Position numbers and translations under genes: made by a program. DNA of 64,000 nucleotides, taken from the NCBI RefSeq assembly GCF_035582795.1, contig NC_134367.1:84675062-84739061 (forward strand), written 5' to 3'. The notes beneath the pieces are model-generated. The model had not been told where the DNA came from and did not search any database. It saw only the letters and a program-made list of their open reading frames with translations. How positions within the stretch are numbered: the first letter of the stretch is position 1; every line of letters starts with the position of its first letter. This document shows, piece after piece, positions 12,376 to 24,413 of the stretch. Origin of the DNA: Mycteria americana. Lineage: Eukaryota > Chordata > Aves > Ciconiiformes > Ciconiidae.

Positions 12376-15300
12376 CCAGGTTTAGCTTCAATTTTTGAGA
12401 CTTGCTTTCCTCTTTGAAATGAGGAAAAGTATTCCTTTTAGTCGACCAAGATTAGTGTTCTGCGCTGCATTTCCTACAGAAGTGGGAAGCAGCCTTGGGA
12501 GTATGAGAGAAAAGGAGAAAAATGTGTCCCCTTGGATCCCGATCTACCTTTCACATCCTCTCAGGAAATTGTTTTGAAAGTGCCCGACACTTGGTGCAAT
12601 ATGCTGCAGTCACAAGGCAAAAATTTTACTCTTTCAAGAATGTTTTATGAGCCCCAGGAATAAATCATCTCTAGCAGGGATGGTTAAGCATAATGTTGAG
12701 AGTCTGTGATTTTCCCCAGAGGTAGAGAAATCATTCCAAGCTTTTCTTCAATTTGGTCATGAAACTTTAACAAGAAAATACCGAGGGCCATTCTGGCACA
12801 TCGCTGGGATATGTACATTAAGACAAACCAAGGGGAGTGTTTTCATTGACCAAATTATTTCCTTCGATCTCAAATGAGTTAAATGTTTGATTTTAAGTGA
12901 CAGTTCCGGTATGGCAAATACCTTCATGGCAATGCGGTCAACATTATGCTTGGTCAGCATCTTTAAACAGACCGGCATAACTGTGTTTGACAATATGACA
13001 GTGATGGAGAGCAGAGGAACTGGTCATCCTAACAAGAGCTGCGCTGAGACTACAATCTGCAATAAACGAGTGCAGCAAACAAAAGGACCAATTCAGTATT
13101 TGCAAATGCTAAGATTATTGGAAACAAAGGAAATAATTTTGTCACCCCAGAAAAAAAAAATATGGCCTCTTATGATTGTTCTGAAAAAGCCCCCTGCCAT
13201 GAGCTGCTGCCACTCCTAAGAATTCAGAGCATGCAGCTAATGCACATGGCTCTGCTTCCAACTTCATTAATATAAGATTTTGGCACTGCAGGGGCACCTC
13301 CTTGTGCATACTGGATCTGGCTCTGGCCTAAGCACACAATTATGTTTCTGTTGAATTACTCAGAGCACACGATCTGGTATTTGTGCCAGTTTTATGCTGA
13401 CTGGAGGACAGACATTACCTGATTCGGTATGGTGTCTGCCAGAATTTGTCAAACATATCTGAACCCAGATACTAAGTTTGTGCTTGTTCAGTGCTTGGCA
13501 GCGCACGGTTGTGATGTCCTGGTCCAGCACGGGGCACTTTTTATGCCAGATTTTCTGTCCGATGGAACCGTGGTTTAAGACGTACAGTGCAGTTACATGC
13601 CTTGCTTATATTAACTAAGCTGCCCTGCCCCTCTACTGTAATGTGTTGTTTAATTCCCGTATGCATGACAGGGATTATATAATTCCAGAGGAAAGGCTCT
13701 CCTTTGATGTCTACTCCAGGGCTTCAGGTTTCTTAGTGATGCAGTAATGCCAGCTTCATCTGCCTCCTGAATGTAAAATGTTTACGTCTTACTTCAATAA
13801 GTAAATAAAAGGCACCGAGTTAATATGAGCAAAGCACAGAAAGAAAAGGAGTGTCAGATCAGAAGAGAAATCTACTATCCCCTCCTGCTTTTCTGACTTC
13901 CCATTGAGTGGAGTGTAGAGCCAAGCCACTCTGCACTCTGAGTTGCTCCACTTCCAACAAATACTGGTCAAATCCTGCAGGATCAGAGCCAGTTTTGGGA
14001 TTTCGAGACGTGCTGGCAAGAGGATTCTGCTGGGATCCTCCCTTCTTCATCATCCCTCCCAAGCAGAACAGAGTCATTTGCAGCAAAGTGGGTGGGGAGG
14101 GTTCAGAAATCTTTGAGCCCCAACAGCTTGCCCGGGCAACATAGAGGCCAGCCACATGTACACTGGGGATGCCAGCATCTCAACTATTTTCTAAAAACAA
14201 TTCCCTCTGAAGGGAGCACTCCTTCAGACAAAGCTTTGTGACACATCCAGGTGATTTTTAGGCTGTTTTCTCTTCCTTTTCTTCTAATTACTTAGTCATG
14301 GAACCCAGAATAATCAGCCATAAGTGGTCAAAAGAGCCACAGAAACAAAATGCCTCTTGGGACATTGCAACACAATACCGAACTAGTAAAAAGAAACTTC
14401 ATTAACCTAAGAACAGTGTGAGTCTCTTTGTTTCACTTGCTTTCTCCCATGCCTCTATCTTATTTTTCCTCCTTCCACCTCCGTTTTTTTCTGTCTTCTC
14501 CATGTTATTCTCTCATGTCTTGGTTTGCATTCCCTCCTCTAAAAATACTTTTCTTCTCTTGCTCATTATGTCATTCCTTTTCACAGTAGTTTTACCTACT
14601 CCTCTCTTTTTTCCCTGGTCATTCCCATTCGTTCCTGGCCACCATCCTCCTCATTTTCTTTGCTCTGGCTGATCAGTTGTCCCTTGCTCTTCTCTCCACC
14701 CCAGTTCTCCCTGTCCGATGTTCTCTCTTTCTTTAGTCTTTGCCTCCTTGGGGAAATTAAGTTCTCTCACCTCGAGTCGTACACGTTCCTATTCACCATT
14801 CTTGCAGTCTTTCCCTTACACTGTGGGTTATTCTCATTCCCTCACTGCCCTGCAAACCTTCTGTATCCTCACCCATTAGCTACCCGGCAAAATGTCTTTC
14901 ACAAGCTACGGATGTCACTACAGCCGCAGGAGCCACAGTCATGGGAGCGATGTTTACAGAGACAAGACTGGGCTGAAAAGAAGCTCCTCTTGTGCACAAG
15001 TTGACTCATGGGGAGGCTATTAGTTGGGCTTATCAAAGGGTGGGTCAGCAGACAGGAAAATCCCAAGCTTATCTGTTTCTCCGTTGGACAGCTATGCCTG
15101 TTTTGTCACTGTTACTAATCCTCTCCTGCTTTCCCAAAGAGCGTTGCCGGTGCTGCACAGACGAAGGGCTGCTGGTTGCCCCTTCCCTTGCCCCTCTTGG
15201 AGGTGGGGACGGTTGCTGTGGTCGAAGGCATGCAGCAGCAGAGCCAGATCCCCTCTTCCACTTATGCTGGTATGCAGCTTGGAGCCGAGTCAGCTCCTTG

Positions 15301-15959
15301 GATGAGATGCTCCTTCCTGTGGCTGGAAGTTGCATCAGAAGTTCACCGCAGAGGACAGCTGAGCCACCAGGCAGCAGCCAGCCAGCGCCTGGCAGGGTGC
15401 TTTCGCACTCCTTTCACGGGCTTTACCCAGGTAGTTCCCTGCCGCGCCGCGAGCTGATCCACAGAAAGGACAGCCACGCACAACCCGAGTGCCGGAGCTA
15501 GTCCCTGGCCGTAGAGAACTTCTGCACAATGTGCTTGTAAGTTGCTGTGATGAACCCCCTCTGCTCATGGCCAGCCTGCACGCCAAATGCTCTCTCCACA
15601 GCGAAAATGTCTAGAAACTACCCGGACTAACTCCTTCCCAAGGGCACCATCACTAAGTCAACAAAGTTGTGGTATAAATGCATGTGTCCCATTGTTAGGG
15701 GTGGGAAAGCCAAAACTGACGGGGGTATGTCAGGAACACCCACAAAGATCCCTAGACACAGAGCAACCAAGTTGAAAGCTCCCAAGGCCAGCGCCTTGCA
15801 ACAGCAGGAGCCAAGCACGGTCAAGCAATAGATGAACATTTGCTTTTCTGCTTCATATCCTTCCCAGTCCTTTCCTTCAGAAACGTAGAGGATTAATAAT
15901 TTTGGATGCAGAGCCTGAGTTCACACAAACGCGTATGAAACTGGCAAACAACACCCCCA
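12376..15959. other. Intergenic, no gene seen
   Basis: Contents are a near-perfect inverted repeat (12750-12764 with 12841-12856), a stretch of ordinary unique DNA to 14.4 kb, the pyrimidine-rich tract at 14.4-14.87 kb, and a moderately GC-rich 600 bp after it. Open frames up to 169 codons at 14992-15501 show no known domain. Confidence 0.6.
14405..14870 (+). repeat. Long pyrimidine-rich tract
   Basis: About 450 bp are strongly skewed to C and T on the plus strand, with many CTCTT, TTCC and TCTCC words. An open frame across it encodes only a Phe/Leu/Ser/Pro-rich string, the expected translation of such DNA. I see no exon. Strand asymmetry of this length can mark an old degraded simple repeat or a triplex-forming stretch. 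Confidence 0.7.
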
Positions 15960-16115
15960 TTAAGCGCAAGGAGAAGCTCGGAGACTGGAACAACTCACCT
16001 CCGAGAGCTTCACCCAAGTCCCACAGAAAGGCTACGGCGGAGCCAGAAATAGAGCCCAGACCTCCTGACTCCGAGCCCTGGGCCCTAACAAAAACACCGG
16101 CTTCCCTCCACCATC
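15960..16115 (-). mobile_element. MIR-like SINE, antisense
   Basis: The plus strand reads TCACCCAAGTCCCACAGAAAGG, GGCGGAGCCAGAAATAGAGCCCAGACC, TCCTGACTCCGAGCCCTGGGCCCTAAC. This is the reverse complement of the MIR 5' and core region (CCAAGGTCACACAG... GAACCCAGGTCTCCTGACTCC in family consensus). It is non-coding. Confidence 0.65.
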
Positions 16116-19100
16116 CCTCTCTTCATACACTACACTGACCAGACTGGGAAAGGCGTTCAAAATAAATAAAACCCGCTTCTCGCGCCAAGTTTTAAAAAAC
16201 ATTTTCTTGTCACGGCTGGTTGTTTTTCTCCCTCTAGACGTTAGGCAGTCTCCACCGAGGGAGACAGCTCTCCTTTCTTCTCCAGGAAACACAGTTGTCT
16301 CCCACATGTTGCACTCAGTGTAGCTCAAACAAATGTTTTAGGAAATTCCCCCTAATTCGGTGAAATTGTTAGCTTGGCAGTGGCGCGCTGGAAACAGGAC
16401 TGAAAGATTGCCTTGGATTTTCTTTTATTTTTCCTTTTTAAAGTGTACAGGAGAGCTCGGGCTTCAGACGGGCTGCTGAGGAAGACAGAAACTCATGTTA
16501 CATATAAAGGATTTGGCAGGCCTGAACACAGAAATTTCCAGAAGTGTTTGCGTGGCAACAGCTCTGTGCCAATCCACATTTTTTAGCTATTCTGGCCGGA
16601 TGCCCGGCCGACAAGAAAGTCTTGTATCTCCACGCAGTTCACTGGCTTCCCTGAGGAGTTTCCATACTGCATGGCAACATGGGATAATCTCATTTGCGCG
16701 CCAGAAAAACTCCTGCTACTTACACTGTTACTAAATACCAGATGTGCTTAATAAAGAGTAAGTGGAGCCAAACCTAGGGTAATCACATAACCTATCATTA
16801 ACATTTTCTGAAAACAAAAAAATGCCATTGGAACAGCAGATTACTGTTTTGCTTTGTTTGCTTTACGCCCTGTTACGGGAACCCCTGGGGTGCTGGGAAG
16901 GGAGCGCGGCAGGAGCAGACAGCTCTGGCACGGCCGATGACATTGTTTACAATCACACCCCTGCACATCTGAAACATGTGTGAGAAAGTAAAGGCTAAGC
17001 AGATTTCCCCTGCGCTGGAGCGGGAGGGGAGGGTTGCAGCAGGAAGTCTACGCCACCGGGAAAGTGCTGGAGTCGTGTTTCTTCATCCCGGGGAGGTGGC
17101 TGGGGAGGGGGGGAGCAGCGACGGCCGCGTGAGTTTGGTCCTTCACGACTTGCACATCCCCAGGTCCCCGGTGCGCCGGAATGCGGGAGCGGGCCTTGTT
17201 CCTTGAAACTTAATGACGGCCCCAAATCCTCCAAGCCCATTTAAAACGCGTTTTTGTGTGAGTCAGGGGGCCAGTCACCGCACAAAATGTGTGCGCACAT
17301 TTATTACCCATTTAAATGGATGTTGCACGTGTGCGTATCTGATGCTGACCAGACCCTTGAGGGAAATAGCAAAGTCACGGTGATGGCGAGCGAGTTGTGC
17401 TGCGACGGGCTGTTAAGAAAAGGAGGGAGACACATGCTCTGCGACATTTGCAGCCCCTGTGCAGCCCTCGCAGCGGAGGCCCAGAGCCCAGGGCCCCGAG
17501 AGCTGGGAGCCACCCGGCTGCAAGGGGGGCATCCCTCCCCGAAACAAGGCGTGGGTGAAAAAGCTGGTTTCTCCGGCAGCTGTTTCTGTGGTTGACAGGA
17601 AGGAACGGATTTAAATGACTAGAAAAAGAGGGTTTGTCTTTATTTTAGTGTCCGCTGCTACCCAGATGGAAGAGAAGCCTGGCAAACGCGTGCTGACCGG
17701 GTTCTGCCAAGGATGGCCATCCCTCGCACGTCTGCTTGCTCCGGCCGGGGGGAAACCAAGGCAAGGGGATGGGAGCAGGGACACGTCCGGGCCTTGCTTG
17801 TTGTGTACATGAAGGCGGGGAGCGGTGAGTCACCCTCATCACGCAGCAGCCCGGAGCGGTGCCGTTGCTCTATCCCTCAAGCAAAACTCTGACCCACGTC
17901 AGTGGGAGTCACAGCTATGCAGAGCTGGGATATCTGATGCCAGGAGCCGTGCCAAGGGCATGGGGTGAGGAGGTCACAGCGGGTGTCAGCCTGCCACAGC
18001 CTGGGAGCAGGAAGGCAGCCACCCCCCAGCGCTCACTTGGCTCCCAATATGACTGAACCCCAGCATTTCCCAAAGGCTGGCTGCTGCCCACGAGAAGAGA
18101 AGGACCAGGGAAGCACAGCGGTCTTGATGCTGCAAGCCCTGTGCTGGTGCCCTCCCCACTCAGCCCCATTTATTGCACCCACCGTGCCAGGTTGGGTCCA
18201 GACTCTGTTTCACCTCACAAACTCAGCAGTGCCGGTCTTAGCGTCTGTGCGAAGTGGCAGCGAGTAGCACTGCTGCCTGGGTTGCCCCCAGGCCAAGCAG
18301 ACGGCGCAATCCTGAATTCCCGGCACGGGAGCCAGGCGCACAGCAGGAGCGATGGAGCAGCCGGTCCTGCTTGGGCCAGGCTTTTGCCCGATGTAAGTAT
18401 CGCCAGGCTGGTCCCTAGCCGCAGGCTTAGGGCAGCAAACTCGGGGCACCAAAGCGGCCAGGTCCCCACCACCTATTCTGCCTGCACCGCAGTCCTGGAG
18501 AGCTGGGCTTGCTGCTGCCGCTGCTTAGAGGTCGGGCTGAGGAGGATGTGGTGAGCCCGTTGGAGGGTGAAGCTCTAGGTCACTTGGGTCCTGCCCCACA
18601 TCTCCCCCTTCCAGCTCCATCCTTGCCCCTGTCCCACGGCTGGAGTGGCCCTGGCTGCTCAGCCTTCGGCTGGCAAGACTGAGTTTTGGTGCTGAGAAGC
18701 CCCAGGGAGGGTCTAAACATCCTCCAGTGTGCCAGTCTTGTTGCTGGCACCTTTCCTGTCTTTGCCACCATAATGTCCTGGGCACCCCTGGAAGGCTGAG
18801 GGAGCGGTGTGAGCCGGCAGCCAGAGCAGGAGACAAGAAGCCTCTTGCACCCACGGCGCGGGCACAGAGCGACCAGCTTTCCCAAACTAAAAACCTGGGA
18901 CAGCAGCGAAGCAGCCAGCGGCTCGCTCCCTTGGTGTGCCTGCTCCCTGTCAGCCCAGAGGATTTGGTGTCGGTGGAGCTGCTGGTTGGGGGAAGCCTCG
19001 CCCCACCGGCGGTGGGTGGTGTGCAAGAGAGACAGGATAAAATTAGGTAGCGGCTGGCCAATGCTGCATCACTGTTTCCACTTCAGGCTTTAAGGATCTT

Positions 19101-20195
19101 CTAAAAGAGTCAGGAAACAGCAGAGAGGAACAGCTAATCAGCTGCATAAAGGCGCTCCTTCCTTCCCCTCCCTGCTGCCCGGGACTCCCGGCCCCCTGCC
19201 CACCCCACCCTGCCAGACACCTCCGGTCGGCTGCCTCCCTCTTGGCCTCCTCCTGGGAGGCTGAGGGGATGCTGGGGCAAGGCCCTTTGGCTGCAAGGAT
19301 CCAGGCGCCTAGACACAGCCCGTCAGATCTGCCCCTTCCTCGCTGCACCGCATAGGCCATTCACTTCAGTTTGTAGGTGAACCAACAAAAAGATGTTTTC
19401 CTACAGCCGCTTGCAGGAGTCCAGCAACTGTACTGCTCTTTGGAGTTTGGTTTGTTTGTTGTGTTGTGAAGGGGAAACCATCAGGTGGTCCTGAAAATGA
19501 ACACCTAACCCCATCCCCAGTTGGCAGCAGGAAGGACGGGCTCTTGCCAAGCAGTCACGAGGCATGCCGCAAACAGCTTGCTTCACCTCCCTGCCAGGGA
19601 ACAAAGTCCGTTGCCATTAGGAGACTTCAGTCTGCAAAGCGAAGATGTTTCCCCTGGCTCCGGTTCCCATAGGTCAGACTCATGAGAGACCAAGCCCTGC
19701 TGCTCAAGGTTTTGGTGAAGGCCTTATTTCTTGGATTTAGAGCCTCTCTTTTCTGAAAGGCAAGTCTTTTTGACCTGTATTGTTGACATATTGACTGTCA
19801 CTGTGACCTCTCCTTTGCTATGCTTCATGTCCAGTCATGTCACTTTAGAGACAGGGGATCCCACGAGCCCAATGGGGCTGGCCCATGGGACAAGCCCAGC
19901 CCATTTGGCAGAAAGGCGGGTTCAATACAGAGCTTGCTGCTCTGGAGCTTTACGGTGGATTGGGATGCACATGGGGTTGCTCTGTTCTGCTGTGGCCGCG
20001 TGCAGGGGCCAGGCAGAACTGGGTCTGCGCTTGGCAAGGCATCGTACGGGTCTGAACCACAGGGCAGTCCTTGACCTGAAGAGCTATCTCTAAGAGAGAC
20101 AAGGCAATAAAAGGGATTGAACAAGGAAGCAGAGGGGACAAATGCCACCGTAGTGCCACGATCAATGCGAAAAGAGTTGGGTTTTGAGGTCTTTA

Positions 20196-20312
20196 TTAGG
20201 AGAGAGCTAAGGAAGAGGCATGAGAAAGGCAAGGGCAGGAAAGAGCAGGGAGGGCAGATGAGATGAGGCTGAGAGGAAGGGGAAGGGGAAAGGGAAAGGG
20301 AAAAGGAAGACC
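20196..20312 (+). repeat. Polypurine tract with GGGAAA/GGGGAA units
   Basis: Nearly all bases are A or G across about 115 bp. The last part (20276-20310) repeats AAGGGG and AAAGGG units. It can form triplex or slipped structures. No gene is visible. Confidence 0.8.
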
Positions 20313-21384
20313 ACACTGACAGGTCCCATTATACTTTCTTCTGTTCCCCAGCAGCCAGGAGATAGGGGAAGGGGCACAAAATGGTTCCTTACATGTGCAG
20401 TAAAGATGCAGGGGGTAACTCTGCTTCGTCACTTCAGTTCTTACACTGGTGAGCCTAAGCTGACACCGTCTTTTCCCATGTCATGGGGCTGCCGTATGTG
20501 TTCAAACAACTTGTGCTAACTTCCATCAGTCAGAGCCAAAGTTGGACAAGTGGGCAACACAAATGTCAGGGAACAACTACAACCTAATGCACACAGGAAA
20601 GATCTGGTAGAGCTCTCCAACACATTGACAGGTTTTATCTTATCTGTTGCCAGGAGGGACAAAGAGCTCGAGGGACAGTGAAGGTCAATCAGGCACTTAG
20701 GAGAGCTCAGAATAAGGGAATAACTGATTACACTGAAGGACATCACAACAGCAATCAAGGTTGAGCTCCAAAAGTATGGGGAAAGTGAGGTGTTTCTCTT
20801 CCCCAGCCCAGCGTAAGAAAGGGTCCCCACTGGCCACGCCAGCAACCCCGTGGAAGCGTCACTCCCCTTCGTGAGTCCCCACCATGTCCTGAATGAGGGA
20901 GGATGAGCAATAAGCCTGTAAGTATTTACAAGAAAAAGGCTTAGCACAAAGTGCTTCTGGGCACAGCTCTGTTGCCAGTAAAAAGCATGATGAAAAGCAT
21001 ACTTTCTTTGATGAAGCCTCATTCGAGAGGTTTATGGGTAAAGGTGAATCTAGTATATATCATATTTGTCTGATGGCAAACAGAGCCCCTCGTGAAATCC
21101 ATCTGACTAGATGTTCTGTGAAAATCTTCATGAAACATCTGCAAGCTTTGAATCACTCCATTGTTGTCAGGGTTTCAGCTGGAAATTGTTCTGGATGCGA
21201 GGGAATGGCGGGTCACTAATGGCTTATTTCTTATTAAATGCTTTGGGTTTAGGGACTTTGAGGATATGTAGATATTTTTCTCATTTGCAGCTTCACATGA
21301 AGCAAAATACTAAATGAAGATAAATAACCAGAGCAACTTGCCTTTTGCTTGAGCAGTAAAGACCCAGGTTATTGCTGTGTTACG

Positions 21385-21418
21385 AAAATATGTGAAAATA
21401 TGTGAAAATATGTGAAAA
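21385..21418 (+). repeat. 10-bp tandem repeat, three copies
   Basis: AAAATATGTG repeats at 21385, 21395 and 21405, followed by AAAA. Unit length equals about one helical turn, so the A-tracts are phased and could bend the helix. Confidence 0.9.
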
Positions 21419-22959
21419 GTGCTTTTGACCCTCTAGAAGAGAATACCTCTGTCACTGATCCAGATTAACAGGCCTTAAGATGCAACTGCTGTGGCCCAAG
21501 AGGAAGGTATGTGCTGTGGTTATGCCCTGGAGAGAGACTCAGCATATCTGGCTTAACCTCACGGCTCTGTCGTCGACATCCTATCATTTTACCTATCTCT
21601 CTTGCTTTAGTACAGCAATTTGAGAAGACCAAAACTAATTGATTGTTTGTTTTCAGAGTTAGATACTCTGCTAGATGGCCCTTAAATCCTCTGCTCAAAA
21701 ATGGCAAGTGTAAGATGCCCCTCCTGTGAGCTTCAGTCCAGAGAGAGCAGTTTCATGCTCCAGGGAGCGGCTGAGAAGATGCATCCGCTGGACGCCGTCT
21801 CACAAGCACCTCTGCCCGCAAGCAAAGCTCTGCAGGTTATCTCCTAGGTTTCACTGAAGGGCAAAAAAAAGTAATCACAGCTTTCCTAATTCAGTCCCCC
21901 CTTGGTGGACCTTCCGCTGCTTAGGGCCACCCGCCAGTGTCCCCGCTAGCCCAGCCTGCTGTCAATTCAGCCTTCTCTCACTTAATTTCCTCGGCTGTTA
22001 AATGATGCTGAAGTCACGGCCAGGACTTTAGCCGCAGTGAAACAGGGGACTGCTACACTGAAACGAGAACCTCCATGGAAACACCTCCCGAAATAATGAA
22101 AGGTGTGAAATAAAACTGGCTTAGGTGTTTGAGCACTGCGTCTGCGTGTCACAGCTGTGATCTTGGCCTACAGCCGGCAGTAGGAAATTCGCCAGTGCAA
22201 GCTAGGCTAGATCAGGTCCAGACCCCCTTGTGACAACTCCCACCGCTCCAGGTGCCCGGTTAAAGCACTGCACCCCTGCCTGCATGCCAGGCACTGTCTT
22301 GTCTTTTCCTTTGCATGCACAAACTTTAAGACAACCAGGAGCAAGTTGGGAGAGCCCACAGCCCGTGCTGTCACCCCCTGGCCCCACGGCTCAGCCACAC
22401 TTGCCACCCTACACTCCCGGTGGCTGAGGGCTGATCATGGTGGGGATTTTGGGGGTGATGCATTAAAACGCTGCTTCAGAGGCTCACCCGGGGGTTGCCG
22501 TGGCTGGCTCTGCTCCCCGTGCCGCCTGCCGTGCCTGCAGCTAGGACTGCGCTGGCTGCAGCTCCCCAGGAGGGCTGCTAGTGCCAGGGGGACAACGGAC
22601 ACGTCCTCTCCTGGCCATATCCCTTCAGCATCCTGCTGGGAGGGCTCAGGAGCCTCATCCTTCTGTCCCATCAGTGGGGCTCCCCCTCCCTTCCCCACGT
22701 CTGTGCCACGGTCTCTCAGCTATAACACTGCTGCAAAAAATGGTGTCCAGCCACCAGCGAGATGAGCTTCTTGCAGCTCACCAGAGTAGTAACAGTGAGG
22801 GGCAATTCTGCAAGATTTGGCCCAGGCATAAGCGGTCATCTTTAGTAGCCACATGGCTATGGCTGGAGCCCAAACAGAGGGCAGAGCACCTGCCACCGAG
22901 CAAGCTGGCAGTGGCACGGCAAGAGACCACCCCAGCCCTCAATGTTTAACATGCAAAGG

Positions 22960-23120
22960 ATCATGGCCTTGGGGCAAAGGAAGAAGTCGTTTTCTGGTAT
23001 TACCGAGTTATTGGGACGGCTATCAGCATCTCCCAATATCACACAGAAAATGCATTACATGATCAGGAACGAACCCAGGTTTCCTAATTCCCAGCCCCAT
23101 GGCATCCATTGTACTGGTTC
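22960..23120 (-). mobile_element. MIR-like SINE, antisense
   Basis: The plus strand contains ATATCACACAGAAAATGC, CAGGAACGAACCCAGGTTTC, CTAATTCCCAGCCCCATGGCATCCATTGTACTGG in that order. It matches the reverse complement of the MIR core (CACACAGC, GAACCCAGGTCTCCTGACTCCCAGCCCAGTGC, CCACTGTACC). Boundaries are approximate. Confidence 0.65.
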
Positions 23121-24324
23121 CTGCCCAGGACGGGCTGACAGGATCCATTCAGCATTTTGAAACGGCAGCTGCCTATATTACTCCAAGGAGCAGCATCTTT
23201 CTTTATTTTACAAACTGACTCCAAGTTTCCTTGAGTACCCCGCTGACACAGGGTGAATTTCTGAGAGTAATCTTTCCTCCTTTTTCCCAGAACAGCAAAC
23301 ATCTGGGACTACTGAGATATCATCTTGTGGCATCGACTGGCTTTTTTCTTTAACGAGTTTCTGTGTAACAACTTCATGATGTTTTTCCTGGGAGGACAAC
23401 TGTCTCATCTGAAACCTTGTCTCACGTATTCCTTTATAGAAGAATGTTTTATGCTAAAGCTCTTGAAAGAATTTCCTTTCGTGCTCCGTCCCCACCTTTC
23501 TCTGTTTAATTCCTCCCAAATGTCTCTCTGATGCTTAACCTGCAGGTCGTCCTATTCACCAAAAACAAAGCAAAATGCTGGTTTGAATAAGCTCAGGATA
23601 CATGGATGTCATTTCTGAACATTAGCAGGCCACATGATACTACCAACTTTATTTGATCCCATTTGCTGGAGGAGCCCAAATTTCTCAGGGGCAGGTTTTT
23701 TTTAATCCTAGTTCATTATTGTTCAAACCCATCAAGCAAACGGCTGTGGAGCGGAAGCTTGAATGGGCTTGTTTAATAAACAGGCAAAGTCATTCATCTG
23801 CAGCATCGCAGCTCTGCAGCAAGGCTACGTCTTCCCCCTCCTGCTTCTTACTGGGTCTGCGTCGACAGCAGTTATGTTAAACCCTGGTAGGGAAATGCTA
23901 GGGACGGTCAGTCTTTGGCTTCACGCTAACTGCTTTTGCCCGCTGCAAGAAATCCTTGCTGAAGCAAATAGTCTGATTGTTTCCGTGGGTCAGTCGCCTA
24001 TTTTACATTTATTTCTCACATCTCCCTTGGCACTGCTGAGGACGCTGGCCCCACGGCAGGCCTGTGCTCTTTATCTGAGCAAGTGACAGCCAAAGCAGCA
24101 ACCCACTCAGGCCCCAGACTGTAGCCTTGGGATCTGTTGATGATACATTTGCAGCTCCCTACCGGTCTTATCACGGCTGCCATGGAGAGCCGAGATAGGC
24201 TGTGAAACCATGGCACCTGCTGGGTTTGGAAAACTAGCCCTAAGGTGTCAGCATGGGCATGCCCCTGTCAGCTAGGAGCTGCACTGAGCTTCTTTACCCC
24301 CCTGACTCGCCCCACGTTTGAATT

Positions 24325-24413
24325 AAGGATCAGACCCTCAGCTGGCATGAACTGGTGCATGGAAATTTGGTGGAGCCCTGCCAGGTAGCAGCAGCTGAAG
24401 ATCTGGCAGCCGA
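24325..24413. mobile_element. Chompy-like palindromic MITE remnant
   Basis: The left end GGATCAGACCCTCAGCTGG (24327-24345) and right end CAGCTGAAGATCTGGC (24392-24407) are imperfect reverse complements enclosing about 46 bp. This is the layout of the short palindromic MITEs found in turtles, crocodilians and birds. It is too diverged for the inner arms to pair well. Confidence 0.6.

Larger units (their letters stand above)
16116..22959. other. Intergenic, no gene seen
   Basis: Unique DNA with moderately GC-rich segments at about 17.0-19.3 kb (overlapping frames up to 178 codons on both strands, a sign of composition and not coding), the polypurine tract at 20.2 kb and the phased A-tract repeat at 21.4 kb. 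Palindromes TGTGCGCACA and CATTTAAATG occur close together near 17.29-17.32 kb. Confidence 0.6.

Noticed and set aside
14418-14672. Hydrophobic 84-codon frame resembling a membrane protein
   Set aside because: The Phe/Leu/Ser/Pro content simply reflects the pyrimidine-rich tract.
18525-19061. 178-codon minus frame
   Set aside because: Overlapped by several frames on both strands, no domain, no splice context.
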